A stretch of 64,000 bases of DNA from Asterias rubens. Lineage: Eukaryota > Echinodermata > Asteroidea > Forcipulatida > Asteriidae. The notes beneath the pieces were generated by a model. It searched no databases. It saw only the letters and a program-made list of their open reading frames with translations, and was not told the DNA's origin. The DNA lies in the NCBI RefSeq assembly GCF_902459465.1, contig NC_047066.1:2728001-2792000 (forward strand), in the 5' to 3' direction. Below are positions 13,059 to 26,500 of the stretch, piece by piece. Numbering within the stretch: the stretch's first letter is position 1; every line of letters starts with the position of its first letter. The position numbers and the translations under genes are program-made.

Positions 13059-14358
13059 CGGTGAGTGATAAACAATATTGAAAAACATAGTGGACACATC
13101 ATGCGGACAACATTGATACCCTTTTCTCATAACCCCCTTTCACACGAGAGCAATTTAGCAACAGAGGATGGTGATTTTTTTTAGACACTGTGTGGGAAGG
13201 GCAATGATGTTATAGGTCGTCCACTGTAGGTGTTCGTTAATGGCACTAATTGAACGTGGAGGTTTCACCAATTTCTATCAGTTTGTAATTATCTGAACAG
13301 ATACGTGCATGGTGCGTGAACTAATTACACATGGTCTTTTGGGGTGGGGCGTGGGGGTATTAATATGCAAAACAATTTATAAAGCGACTGTCATTGATCT
13401 ATTCACATTTTAAACTCAAACTTCAAGAACGTATTGCCGTAGTAGACACATTTTGCATATTAATTGAATATTCAAAATAAATAACAAAGTGCACAGACCT
13501 TTTTACCACAACTGATGTTAAACTTTTATTTGTAATGCAAGCTCAATCATAATGACCCCAAAAACCTTTCTAACAAGGGTACTGATTTCAGACAAGTTAG
13601 TTTCGTTCGTGCTTGTTCAATTCTCCTTATCGTGTTTGTGTATTAGCTAAAAAATACCTGCAAATAAATAAATTAATTCATAACATAAACATCTAGTATC
13701 AACCGAAAGAGAAAATTATTCGTAAAAATTATCGATGGATTCTCCCAGAAAAAAATATTCAACCACGTACTTCAATAAATTTCAACGTGAACATTTTAGC
13801 ATTGAATGTTATTTTTAAGCATGACTAACAACACAATTTTTTGAGATTTCTTTAATTTGTTTTTAGGATCGAAATGTCTACAGGCTCAATTTCACACAAT
13901 GTTGCTTAAGCACAAAAGGTAGCTAAGCAGTCACCAGTCAAATTACAGTTCATATGTTCCAATCATAACTGGTTTACTGCTTAGTTTTGCTTAGCAAACA
14001 TTAATAAGCAGCATTTTCTGCAGTAAGCAGTTCTATGCAATTGGGCACCAGATGTTCATAAAAAATAACGTTGCTTGAGAACCCTGTCAGTATTTTACCA
14101 ATCCAGACCATCAACAGAGGGCGACAATTCATTTATTGGTCAATGTTATATTGTATTTTTTTCCTACCGTACAACAGCTACTCAAAAAAAAACAATTGTA
14201 GCTTATATAAAAAGAACGTTATGAATAGATTATAATTTATATGTTTTTATCTGACTAAAAATAATTGAGAACGCACTTACGGTAAGTTGAAACTAACTGT
14301 TTTAAATTGACCCCTATTTTGTCTCAAAATATCTTAAAGCATTGTATTTATATTAAAC

Positions 14359-14569
14359 CTATTGTCCCTTAGACGTATCGTCTGGAACATTTTGGGGTGA
14401 AATCACCTCGCCTTCAGCGGAGGGCTGGACCGTTGTTTCGACGGCCTCAACCGGGGGTAGGTTCGTTGAATTTACGGTCGAGATTTGGGCCGTGGTTGCA
14501 GGTGTAACATTGGCAGTGGACGTTGCGTCAGAGGCCGAAGAGTTAGGCGGCACTGACAAGTGGGATCCA
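14359..14569 (-). CDS. FSIP2-like: FSIP2-like exon 17 (stop codon)
   Basis: 211 nt that take the phase-2 junction from exon 16 as GG|T and read GSHLSVPPNSSASDATST to SKGQ-stop (TAG at 14359-14361). It is rich in Ser, Thr and Pro, with no recognised domain. The phase match and acceptor (TATAG) support it as the last coding exon. I see no perfect AATAAA right after the stop. Confidence 0.6.
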
Positions 14570-17500
14570 CTATAAAAAGGAGGGGAACAAATTTGTAAAA
14601 ATAATACCATTTTATAGTAGAAATTATAGTAACAAATACACAATACAAACTGATAAAAAAAATTAAGATAATTTATAATAGAAATTATAAAGTAATTAAA
14701 GAAATTATAAAATAGAGTCACTAAAAAGTACAGCAATGTTAAAGAGCAGTCATTGATGTAATTTGTGTAAGTTATATACTCAACCCCGGGTAATTTGACC
14801 TTTTTCAGGCTATTTTGCAAAGTCTCAATAATGAATCTGGAACAATTTGAGATTTTTCAGCTGACATTTGTTTACGAATGGCCTGTTATCACAATACAAA
14901 TTTGAAACTTGGCTTTTCTGAAATACGATGTACTTACCCGACATGAGCATTGGTCTTGCTACCGCCCTCTCTTGAGTTAGCTCCTTTCTGCTTGGGAGTG
15001 ATACAAACAAAACAGTCTTTAATTTAACTGGTGCCGGTAAACTCCTCTTACTGAAACTAATTAGTAAATTCATGACATTATAACGACCATTGAATAACTA
15101 TTATTCAATTTGCGGTATCACCAACTTTGCTGTGTAGTTCTTTGAGAACTAGCCCTGCTAATTATTTTTCTGCCGCGGAGTAGATTTTGGAATTCAGAAG
15201 ACTTTAGTTCAGAAGCTCACTGTCTATGGTTTAGGTAAAATCTGTCATGGGGATGTAAACAAATCGGTCGGTACTTTCACTTAGTATCATGGGAACTTCT
15301 CGCTATTAACTTCACTTCAGCGGAGTGAGTTCTTAATTTATTGGTCTCAACGTTTCGACTAGCCTGCTCCAGCCATCTTCAATAGACTAAAGAGTAGTTT
15401 CGATTATCCAGACGAAAAACTTACCCCTTTATTTTTGTGCTTCCGTTTCTTTTTTCCACTCAGTACGGGCTCAGTTGACAAAGCCTGCGTGCCAGTTGAC
15501 TGACTCTGGTGCAGCCCACCTTCCTCTTGACGTATAACATGGTCTGATTTCACGGCTGCACTCATCGTTGTTTCGCTGTGGAGGCGATTTCCCTTGTCTG
15601 TGGTTCGACTCCCCTGAGATTGTCCGGAGAACATCCTGCTAAGCCGGTCAATAACTGCGGTTATGACGCTCTTTGATCGGTGGGCAGCGACTGCAGCCTC
15701 GGGGACCTCGTCGTCTGCTTGGTGTCTGCCTTCTATGGTCTGGCCGGAATGAGGTGGTGCCTGTTCGTCGACAGAAGCCGGCCCGCTGGTGTCTTCGTTT
15801 CCTTGTATGACTCCTGGTAAATCCTGGCCCTGATTTTCGACACGAGCTTCTGTCTGAACTTCTGTTGGTTCATTAGTTGGATTATGTTCCTCATCGGGAA
15901 TTTGTGCTTTATTGAAACCACTTTCATCGTAAGGTCGACTTACTTGGATCGCTTCGACTTGATCCTGCTCGACAGGTTGATCTATCAAGTCAGATGCTAC
16001 GCCGATAACTGCTGAAACCTCAATGTAACCAGATGGCACGCCAGAAACATCATTTGGAATCTCTGTAGGAGTATTGGTTACAACAAATGACCCAGCAGAA
16101 GGCTCTTTCTCAACAGCTTGGTGGTTACCTGGCGACTGACGAGCTTCCTCTAGCTTCTGGTAGGAGGTTAATTCTGAGTTGACAGCCTTCTCTTTCCTGC
16201 TAATACTTCCTCCAGATGGTGGTCTCGATGATGCACGAGGTGATGGTGCAGGAGAAGTCTTAGCACTTGACCCAGGGGACTGTCGAGGCGTTCTACGTGG
16301 TCCGATTGCCGTCGAGGCAGCAGGTGATACTTTGATAAGTCGAACAGATCCTCCTGAATTGTGGCCTGATATTTTCTTTAAAGACCCCGTCGAGTTGTCT
16401 CTTGATCGGCTGGACATCGACGGGGCCGGGATTACTTTGATCAGGCGGACCGACCCTGTCGACGGGGGGTTGCTAACCTGGGAGCCTCGCTTCGTTATGA
16501 TAGGTGCGGATGACTCTGAATGCTGCTTTATTATTGGCTGAGAGGACTCATGATCCGACGACTGTTTTCTTGCATCAGCTGACGGCTGTTTCGTTTCAGT
16601 ATCAGATGTGTGAGATGTTGGCTTTGTCGTGGACGGTATTTTAGCGTGGCCAGTCGTTTTGTTACTGCCGCTGCTTTGAGGTTGTCTGTCTGACGGTTTC
16701 GTGGAAATCCATTCCTTTGGTCGGGGAGAAATCGGTGATTTTCTCGGGCTTTTCTGACGATGATAACCAAGAGGCGATGACGATTTAGTTGACGATCTCG
16801 AAAGATTCCGTGTCATTGACAAAAACGGCCTTGATTTTGCACTTTTACTGGATGTGGTCCGTTTAACGCATGGCTGTAAAACAAAAAGGAACAATATTGA
16901 TTAGCGGTGGTAAAAACAACGACACCTCAAAGTTATTGACACTCTTATAATTTCTGGTCTATTTCCCCTGATGCATATTCCTATAGAGGATTTATGTTAC
17001 AATAAAGAAAAACATAAACAATAGATTGATTTTCTCTGTTTGGGCCATATTTCAACCAAATTTGACGTAACAACTTCTGTGGGACACCAGTCACTGGGGT
17101 TACACGTGACAAAGTATTTCGACTGGTAACCTTCTTCGGTGTAGGCATATCTATGAAACTGGGCACTGTTTTATAGAAACCCAAGGTTTGGCCTCTTAGT
17201 CTCCACTGTCTATTTTTCAATTTTGTTGAACGAGCCAAATGGCAGGAGAGAGTTTACAGAAAGTATATGAAACTGACAGAGTAAGTTGTGTATGTTGTGC
17301 TTTTTTCTTCGTGCCGGGACTTTTTTTAAAGTGCTTGTCAACTACCAGACTGTTGATGGTTATTTTACTTTATGCATGGCATATCAGTTTACTTTGGTCG
17401 TTCACATCGAAACTTCGCCTCCACAATTTTTGATTTCAAGTTGAAAGCGAAAATGGCGGGAAAGTACACACTATGATATTGAAAGTTATGCTTACGTCAC

Positions 17501-20500
17501 TAGCTATTCTTACGCCAGACTTTGACTTTTTCTTCTTGCCAAGCTGCCTCTTTTCGAAGCTGCTTTTGTGTCGAGTCAAACTCGATTTGACCTTGGCCTT
17601 GAATGCTTTCGGTTTCCCCGACTCGTCGTCCATCCTTGGCAGAGTCTTGCTTTTGGTTTTTCCCGGCTCTTTGGTGTCCTGGTTATTTTCGTCTGAAGTG
17701 GATTCTATGTTCACTTTCGAATTGACTTGTTTCTTGGTAGTATTATCGTCTGCAGTAAGCAGAGTGACTGGTGCTTCGTCTACTTTGTCTGAAAGAGTGG
17801 GTCCACCATCCAAAGGTGGGTTGACCTGTTGTGCGTCTGGTTGTGCGGGATCGGTCACTTCTTGTTCGACTTCCTGTTCAGGCATCTCACTCTTGTCATC
17901 GGTGGTTTGTAGGTTTGTCTCATCTGTATTTTCTGCTTGTTGCTTGGATATGTTCGGGTTTTCTCCATCCCCGTTGGTGTCTGGTACACCAGCTGTTGTG
18001 TCATCGGTAGCCGTAGTGCTTTCCAAGATAGGAACATTGACTTGATTATTGTTGATGAGGTCTCGGGCAGAGACATCCGTGATGTGGAGGCTGTCACCAG
18101 GTTTACTACCTTCTGTCTTCGGAGCACTGCTCATCAAAGGATCTTGGGAATGGGTGCTGCTGCTGCTGCTCGCCCCAGTAGAAAGTGCCTTTGTCTTCGA
18201 CTCAGTGTGTATTTTAGAAGTCTTCCTGCCAAAAATGCTACTAATGCGGCTTATAACAGCCCCAATCATACTCCTGGAATGGCTCGCCTTCTCGGATGGC
18301 TTCCTGCCGTCAGAAGTCTTGGTTTCAGAGTTGGAGACCATCTCTGCTGGACTACCTCTGGATTCAGATTCGCTCCTAAGACACGGACTATCTCTTGATT
18401 TACCACTGCGTATTGATCTAGTGCTTATTCGAGACACTGGCACGGTGGGCTCAACTTCGTCTTCATGGGGTGAGGTGCAATCTCCTCCTGCAACCTTGTG
18501 GTCTTGGGGTGCACTAGGTTGACTGGCCTCCTCGCCTGCTCTTGCAGTGACCCTCTGTTCATCTTCTTGTTCCTCGGTCACCACGTCGTCTACAACTTCG
18601 TGGACCTGTGTAAGAAGGGGAATAGTAAACGGAATTACTGAAGCCTTTGCTTAATCTGACAACCTCCTCTCTTTATGTTGGTGTCCATTGATTAACTCTT
18701 TCCCCTTCATATTTTGTTGTTATTACTTTGCTTATCTATATATAATATCATTTATAATTGAGCAGAGTAGGAGAGGCAAAATATCGTGGAGGACAGAATC
18801 TCCTGTTACACCAGCCTCCTTTCCCATGCCTCTAGATAAACTTTGATCATTGAAAAAGAGGTTGGTATTCTTTTTTTTCCTGTAGAACAATATGTGATTT
18901 TGCACTGCATCTTTTACATTTTTTATCGTTGGAGACAATTATATTCGAATCTACCTTATAGGCTTTCCTTTTAGGTAAATAACACACTCCTCCGGATTCT
19001 TCGACCCCCATGAATTCTTCATCTGAGTGATGTTCTGTGATATCCACATTTGGCTGATCGAGGACACCGTAGATATGATCATGGTCCTCGTGGTGTGGAT
19101 GAGTCAGCTCCTGCACCAGGGTATCCTTGAGACACTTCGCAGAGCCCTGACAGAATGTCATGTCAGGTCGGAACACATTCCGGAAGGAGTTCCGGCTGTT
19201 AGCCGAGTAGGCTGAAGGCACCTTCCTGTGGCTGTCAGGTTTCATTGAGATGGCAGAGAGATTATGTGAGATGATCTCCTCGTCCAGATTCAGAGGATGG
19301 CTGTGGTAGATCGGGACGATGCTGCTAAAGTGGTGGCTCTTGGCTTCTCGACTACCATCTTCGGAGTACTCCCCACTCTCAGCGACCTTGTGGAGAGACT
19401 TATTACTTATGTCGTGAACGAGATGATGTCCCGATTCGTCTGGGTGGAGCTCTTCCATCGACAGTACCTTCTCCGTCACGGATTCGTCGTGGACTCCTTC
19501 TCGGGGAATGACGGCCCCTTCGAAGATCATCTTCTCCTGGTTCTTCTTGACCACCGATGTCAACCCCTCGACCGGCAGACCCTCCAGGCATTCGGCCAGG
19601 GAATGGACGCTCTCTTCCTCGGCTATGATCTCGTTCTCGACTAGACCGATGATCTGATCCTGTTCGTCGTCGTCCTCGTCCATGTCGCTCTCCTCGCTCT
19701 CGCTGCCTTCGACGTGGTCATGCTCAAGGTCCTCTTCACTCTCTCTAAACACATCATTCACGGTGGCCAAAAGAATGCTGCTTCGGTGAACATGCACATC
19801 GTGACCGTCGTGAACTTTTCCTTCGCTCTGGCTCAATAGGATCATTGCTTCGTCGCGTGGGTACTCCTTTGCTTGGCTTAGATAAGCGAGAACACTACTG
19901 AATACTAGCTTGACCACTGTCTGAGCCTGTACATCACTACCTGATTCCTAAAAGATAGAGAATCAAAGTTGGGAACATGAGTTATAATATATTCATGACT
20001 TTGTTTCAACATTTCTGAAGTTAGTGTAAATTGAAGATATCAATATTTTTGCGACTGTTTGAGTCTTAAATATGTTTTGAGGCATTGCATGATAATTAGA
20101 CATCAAAGTACATTGAGTTTGTGGCAACACCATACTTTGCTTGTGTGTAGATTTTTCTTTAACAAATTGACCTTCTAATTTAATATATTAGAAATCAGAC
20201 GGGACTACTTCTTTCTCTTAGTGGACCAAGGGGACTTTTCGTTATTGACTTCACTGCAGTTGGCTCTTCCTTGGTCTCAATGTTCGGACAAGCTTCCTAT
20301 ATAGTCACCTTCAGGAGACTATATAGTGTTTAGATTTGAGATGCTTTAACCTTATTTTACAAACCTCTCTTCTGGGTCCACTTCCAGTATTGTCTTCCGT
20401 ATCAACCGTTGAATCTTTCGACTGCTGACCTGCTGGTGAAGGAGGGGGTGTCTGAAGCCCGCCCTCTGTTGGCGATGGGGAGTCCGTGTCAGTGGCGGTC

Positions 20501-23500
20501 CTCTTAATTATATCCGAGACAACAGCTCTTGCCTTGAAACTCTGCTGCGCTGGCTGTGGGGACGTTTGGTTCATCGCGCTCCGGGCAGGTTCGGGAGAGA
20601 ACGGGCTCGAAGAGCGAGAACCACGAGATTTGCTCCTGCTGCTGGCTCTCTGTTCGGTCCGCAGTTGCTCTTTGGCCGTCTTGAGAGCATCATCTGCGAT
20701 GTCTTCAGGTGACGGACTGCTACTTGCTTTAAGTGGCTGTGTTGCCTCTTCACCAGCAATCTGTGTGACGGCATTCTGTAGGGTATTAATGATAACATCA
20801 TGCGCAAGTATGCTGCTACACGTCTTGGGTGTGTGTAGTCTTTTCTCAGCCTGGAGTTGAACGATGGCATTCTGCATGGTGTCACGGGTGACGGCCTGTG
20901 CGAGTAAGCTGCTGTCAGTCACGGGAGATGGTAGCCTTCTTCCAAGGTGTCTCATGGCATTTGCCAGGGCGTCATTTGCTGCAGACTCTGCCATTAGACT
21001 GCTGTCTGTGTGTGGCTGAAGTGCTCGATTCTCCTGTTGGAGTTGCCTGGTAACTTTCTGGACAGTATTGTTTGCGACAGCCTGGGCTAATAGACTACTA
21101 CTGGTGTGGAGTTTAGGGTAAAGTGCTTGAAGAGTCTGCTCTGCTTCAAGCCGCCTCGTTGCGTTTTTCAAAGCGTCTGATGCAAAAGTCTGCGCTATGA
21201 TACTACTGCTTGATTTGAGAGGGTCTGCTCCGAGCTCTCTCATTACATTCTTGATAGCATCTGCTGCCACAGCCTCTGCGATGATGCTTGAACTCGACTG
21301 TGGAAGGAGCATTCGTAGCTGTTGTGTCGCGTTCTTTATCGCCGTGAATGCCAGGTCCTCGGCGAGCAAGCTGGTACTGGAATGCATTGGTCTCTCCGCT
21401 CGAAGCTGTTGGGCAGCTTCTCTCATCGCATCAGATACTACCCTCTCTGCGATGACACTTGTACCTGACTGTGACAGCTCGTGGTGTAGCTGGCTGGTGA
21501 CGCATCTAATGGCGTCCCAGACTACCTCCTCGGCAAGAATACTCGTATCTGATTGATGAGTCTCCTCTTCAAGCCCTTGTACGGCGTTCCGTAGCGCATC
21601 AGAGACCACAGCCCTTGCAAGGAGACTGCTACTGGTATGCGACGAGGATTTCTCCTTTCCCCATGTCGGGAGAGATCCATCAGATATAACTTCACTCTTG
21701 GCAATGGGGCTCGCGGGGTGCATCTCTGGTAGGCTGATCAGCCTTCCAACGGGGGATATCTCAGTAGCTGAAGGCAGCATTGAGTCAGACGCAGTCGCTG
21801 TTGATCCTGGGAGTGGAGGGAGTCCCCCTTCTGCATCAATCTGTTCCTTAGCTCTATTCAGAATCGTTGAAACTACCAGCCGTGCCACTCTGCTGTTGGC
21901 CAGATGCAGGACGCTCTTCTGCCGCATGACCTCTGGAAGTTTGACCTCTGGCGGACGAACTTCCGACTCAGCAGCTCTGGGCTCAGGTTGTATGCTATCA
22001 CTAGAGAACCGCTCAGCTTCGAGAGCCTGGAAGACGTTTCCGATTAGATCTCTTGAAGAGGCAATGAAGGAGTCGTAGTGGTCTCCAAATAAAACAGCCA
22101 GCTCCAGGGACGAAAGTGAAAAGGCTGAAAGGATTGAAGGATAAAACAAAATTCATAAGAAATACCAGAAAATATATTGGCTCAGTTTCACAGACAGGAT
22201 TTTTTTTTTAAATCAATTTCAGGGCTTATCTGCCAGTTACCAACTGGCTAGTTAAACACAATTTAAAGGTTGAGTGGTCATGGCAAGGTCGTTTACCCGC
22301 TGGATATTTTACAACAAAGACTGGTGGGATTTACCCATTGACTCGTGCACAAACTAGGCTGATGTCGTGTAATATTGTTTGACACACCTAACCCTGCCCG
22401 TGCAAATGTTAATGGGTCTGCCCCTCGAATTGTGAAATACTATCTCTAGACCATCTGGAAGACTGTGTGATTACTTTCAGTTAGTTTATCCCTCGGACAT
22501 AAATTGAGATAAGGCCTATAAGCATTGCCAGTTGTCAAATGGTTTCTTGAACACTAACTTGATGGTGTATACGGACTCCGAACTTCTAAGTACCTTGTTC
22601 TTCTGTTATTTCGGGATCGAGGTCGTCTTCGTCAACTTCCTCTATGATGTCTTGGCTTCCACTGATGATGATATGAGAAGGTTCCTTTGTTTCAGCGTCC
22701 AGAGACGGCTCGATGGAAACAGAAGTAACCGGTGACGTCGTTTGAGCATTCATCTAATGCAAAATACGTGAGTACAGATTACTTGCTGCTTAGTTTGTTT
22801 CATTTTAATTCAATCAATATTTCTGTACTCACACACACAAAAACAGAGAGAACCATTTCATACCTAAAGGCAGTGGACACTATTGGTTTTTACTATAAAA
22901 AATAAAACATTAACATAAAAACTTACTTGATTAAAAGTAATGGAGAGCTGTTGATAGTATAAAACATTGTTAGAAACGGCTCCCTCTGAAGTAACGTAGT
23001 TTTCGAGAAAGAAGAATTTCCACGACTTTGATTTCGAGACTTCAGTTTTATAATTTGAGGTCTCGAAATCCCGAAATCAAGCATCTGAAAGCACACGACT
23101 TCGTGTAACATGGGTGTTTTTTCTTTCACTATTATCTCGCAACTTCGGCGACCAATTGAGCTCAAATTTTCACAGGTTTGTTATTTAATGCAAATTTGAG
23201 ATCCACCAAGTGAGAAGACTGGTCTTTGACAATTACCAACAGTGTACAGTGTCTTTAAGCACCGGAAGGTTAGCATGCCTTTTCGTGAGCTTACGGAATA
23301 GCAGCGCTATAAAATGGAAACTCGCGCAGTAAGCACAAAATCTGCCATTTAGCAGCTCTATAAACCTTCACTCAAACTCTTTTATTGCTATTTTGGAGGA
23401 AAAACAACAAAGAAACCAAGGAACATTGAAATTTGACCCTACGCAGGGTCAAATTTCAATGTTTCTTGCGCTTGAAGCTTAAAAAAAAGAAGGATTGAGA

Positions 23501-26500
23501 CGAGGGGTGGAGCCGGGAGATAAAGCTAAGTTACGTTGAGAGGAAGTGGGACTCGTTTGAACAAGCTTTTGACTCAAAACAGTGGCTAAACAATCATCAA
23601 ATTTTATTGTATTTTTTTTATTTTTTTTAACTCATTGGCAGAATCGGTAATTTCTTACAAGAAGCAAACTCTCGTCAAACTTCCAGACTCCATCGGCTGG
23701 AGAGAGCTTTATTCGTTCCAGCGCGTAGTCTACTGCCCATGCGCTGTAGTGACGTGGACCTCCTAGGCCGTGACGTGCATGATGTCTTCGTCTACGACCA
23801 CCTACATTGATAGAAATTACAAATGATGACACTTCTTAAAAAGGTGTGAATGGCTGGTTGTTTTTGTTTGTTTTATTTTTATCGAACACAACTTAAAAAA
23901 AAAACTTTTACAAAATCACAAAGCAATGGTTCAATACGTTGTAATTGCCATTTGGCAAACTAAACAGGAATTCAAGTAAATCTAGTTCTGTACACAAGGT
24001 TCGCTGTAGATCCGTTTTACTGACGTCACTTGCTGGTGAGTAAGTACTCTAATGGTGTGTCATCGCACCCAGCATTGCGTTTCGCAGCACATTTTCGTAA
24101 ATTAGTTCAAATAACTGAAGGGAAGGTGGAACATGTTCTGCTTGCGTGAGACGGTTACGTACTTGATTGTCATTTCAAGTCTCAAGTGTTAATCACTTTT
24201 ACATTCCCTGAATAGTGATCTTTGCGATACCTGTCTGTCTCCTTCGACGCTGTTCAAGAAGGTTGCGCACTATCTTGAGCTTCTTCTCCAGTCGAGCTCG
24301 TATCTTGACCTCTTGCTGCTGCAGATGTGACGCTCGTGTGTCCCGGATGTTCTCAAATGTGGCTACAATGGTGTTTGAAAGGGACCGGTTTGAGAGAAGT
24401 GCAATATGCAAGGACCAGTTTTCTTTGAAAGTGGTCGCTTGACATCATTTTCTGTCCAAATGTTTTGAAATGCAATGTGCAGTCTAGTCTGGCGCTCTTG
24501 GGTAAGCATGCGTTTTTAGGAGCAAAAATGGTTTTTAATCGCAAGTTGTTGCATCATAATGGATACAATTTGATTTTACCTTTACACCGATGTGTAGCAA
24601 GCACTGCCTACTAAAGATTTAAAATCCTCAGTAATTTGGACCACGACCTTTGCATTGCTAGAGCAGGTGTCTTGCCACCAGACCACCAAGCTAGCTAGAG
24701 GCAGTGTGAATATCACATCTGTGAGACCAACATTTATACCCGGTAACTTTTCAACACGTAACGTTGTTCTGGGCAAGCGATTGCTGCCACCTAGTACCAC
24801 AGACTGGAATAATCCTCGAAAACTATTATTACTTCGATATTGGATAGCCTCACCCCAACCCCTCACCCATTCACCCAAATTAACACAATCTAACAGAACA
24901 CAAAAATATACAACAGTTGACCACTCACAAAGCTGTCTTGATCTCTGATCGGCCACTATCTCCTGCCTGGTCCTGATGTTTTCTTCGATTTCGGCTTGTT
25001 CTTGTTTCTTCCTCCTCGAGTCATCAACAAGACGCTTGTCCCGGATGCGTTTGTGCCTGTTCCATTGGTCCTCCAACTGCACGTTAACAATGTAATTAAA
25101 ATTGTATTAATTTCTTTTGTAAATCGTACAGGGTTTTTATAAAATTACACAAAATCACATGCAGGAATCATCCATCAGAAGCCTGGTTGGTAGAGCAGAA
25201 AGCACTATCTCCCCAACTTTGAAGCAATCGTGGTTTAGTTTCTTGCCTAAAGGACACAAGTGTCGCGACCGGGAATCGAACCCACACTCTGCAGATCAAA
25301 CACCAGTTAAGTGCTTGAATCCGGTACTCTTATTCCGCTAGGCCATAACACGCTACAAATTGTGTTTGATATTTAGCAGCCGTGCAACAATATTGTACAT
25401 AAGTTGAGTTTGAATTAAATTTTATCTTCAATTGGAACCTTCCAAACACTGTGTTACTACCTTTAGTTGTCGGTTGTCTTTTAACCCCATCCTGTAGCAT
25501 TTAAGAAGTTCGGCATGTTTGCGTTCATCTTCGGTTTGCTTCTTTCGTTTCTTGGCCCGCTTAATAATTTCCTAAAGGTTACAATAAAACAATGGCTTTC
25601 AAATTATCATCATTATCACTAACATTATCATCCACCTGTTGAACAAATTCATCTTCAGAAAACTTGTGTTTGCCTCTTTCTCTAGCCACTCTGATGTCAT
25701 CTCTCCATCTTCTTTTGCTGTTCTCTCTTTCTTTTAACTGTTCTAGGCTGCTAATCTGTCAATCGTCTAGTCCACCTGGACCTAATTTCATGGCTCTGCT
25801 TACCGTAAGCAAAGAATTGGCAATTACAGAAGCGGGGAATTCCACGCTTACGTCAAGCGTATTTCACGGGCTGTAGCAGGGAATTATTAGGAAGGTTTAG
25901 CTTCACGTTCCGCGAGCAACGTGAACGTGAACGTCAGAGAGTTGTGTGATTAAAATCTCACGTTTTTAGCATACGTGAAGTTACCAGTTTTCACGTCAGG
26001 TACGTCATCCAGAAGCAACACAACTTGTTGACGTTCACGTTCACGTATTTGCTCTCGTAATGTGCAGCTAAACCTCGCTATTGCTTGTGTGCGTGCGTAC
26101 AGCGGTTTTAGGCATTCTTCGCTTAAATTCGGCACTTGCACAAAATAAAATGGAGCATCATGGTGTGGCCCAGAATCGGCGGTAACAAGAGCCATGAAAT
26201 GTATTCCTTGACATACTTTCTTCTCTCTTTTTGTCGCTCATTCTAAAGCTGGGTTCATTCACGCGAAGGCTAGGCGAAACCGAAGAGAATTTCCTTGTGT
26301 CACAATAATTGAATAACCGATTGGACAAACGGGACGTATTGAGTGTTGCGTCACCAAACTTGTCTTCACAATCGCTTAAAGTCACCTGGAATTTTTTTTT
26401 TTCTTTCAAACATAAGAGTTTATGCTAACGAACAATAAAACATTTTTTTTAGTAATGGGAGACTTTCTGGGCAGCAGACTTACCGGGTAAATCCATTGTT

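Larger units (their letters stand above)
8377..14358. other. Intergenic region downstream of the FSIP2-like gene; repeats only
   Basis: I find no exon-like open frame with splice sites. It holds a 227-bp tandem repeat (8690-9440), a GC-rich foldback (9538-9778), an inverted repeat (10735-10863), a GTCCGCC-rich repeat cluster (11370-11760), a foldback with GGCTCTG ends (11845-12198) and a TTAA foldback (12681-13058). 13060-14350 is AT-rich, with diverged copies of a TGCTTAGCA repeat near 13890-14050. Confidence 0.7.
14911..23180. repeat. Long direct repeat, copy 2 (intact reading frames)
   Basis: Partner of 1-8276. Here exons 12, 14 and 15 read through without frameshift and join to the rest of the FSIP2-like gene on both sides, so this is the reference copy. 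No insertion-site duplication or transposon end marks 14911 or 23180: the edges are set by the window start and by the N gap opposite. Confidence 0.95.

Noticed and set aside
17069..17220. Extra FSIP2-like exon (minus strand, around YKTVPSFIDMPTPKK)
   Set aside because: The frame is open and looks protein-like, but none of the acceptor and donor combinations I tried keeps phase 0 at both ends.
17239..17281. Plus-strand first exon MAGESLQKVYETDR followed by GTAAGT
   Set aside because: Only 14 codons, no downstream partner exon found on that strand, and it lies inside an intron of the opposite gene.
18847..18954. Exon 13 ending at the in-frame stop after the tail EYQPLFQ
   Set aside because: A donor just upstream and matching phases through exons 14-17 favour an internal exon; kept only as a possible isoform.
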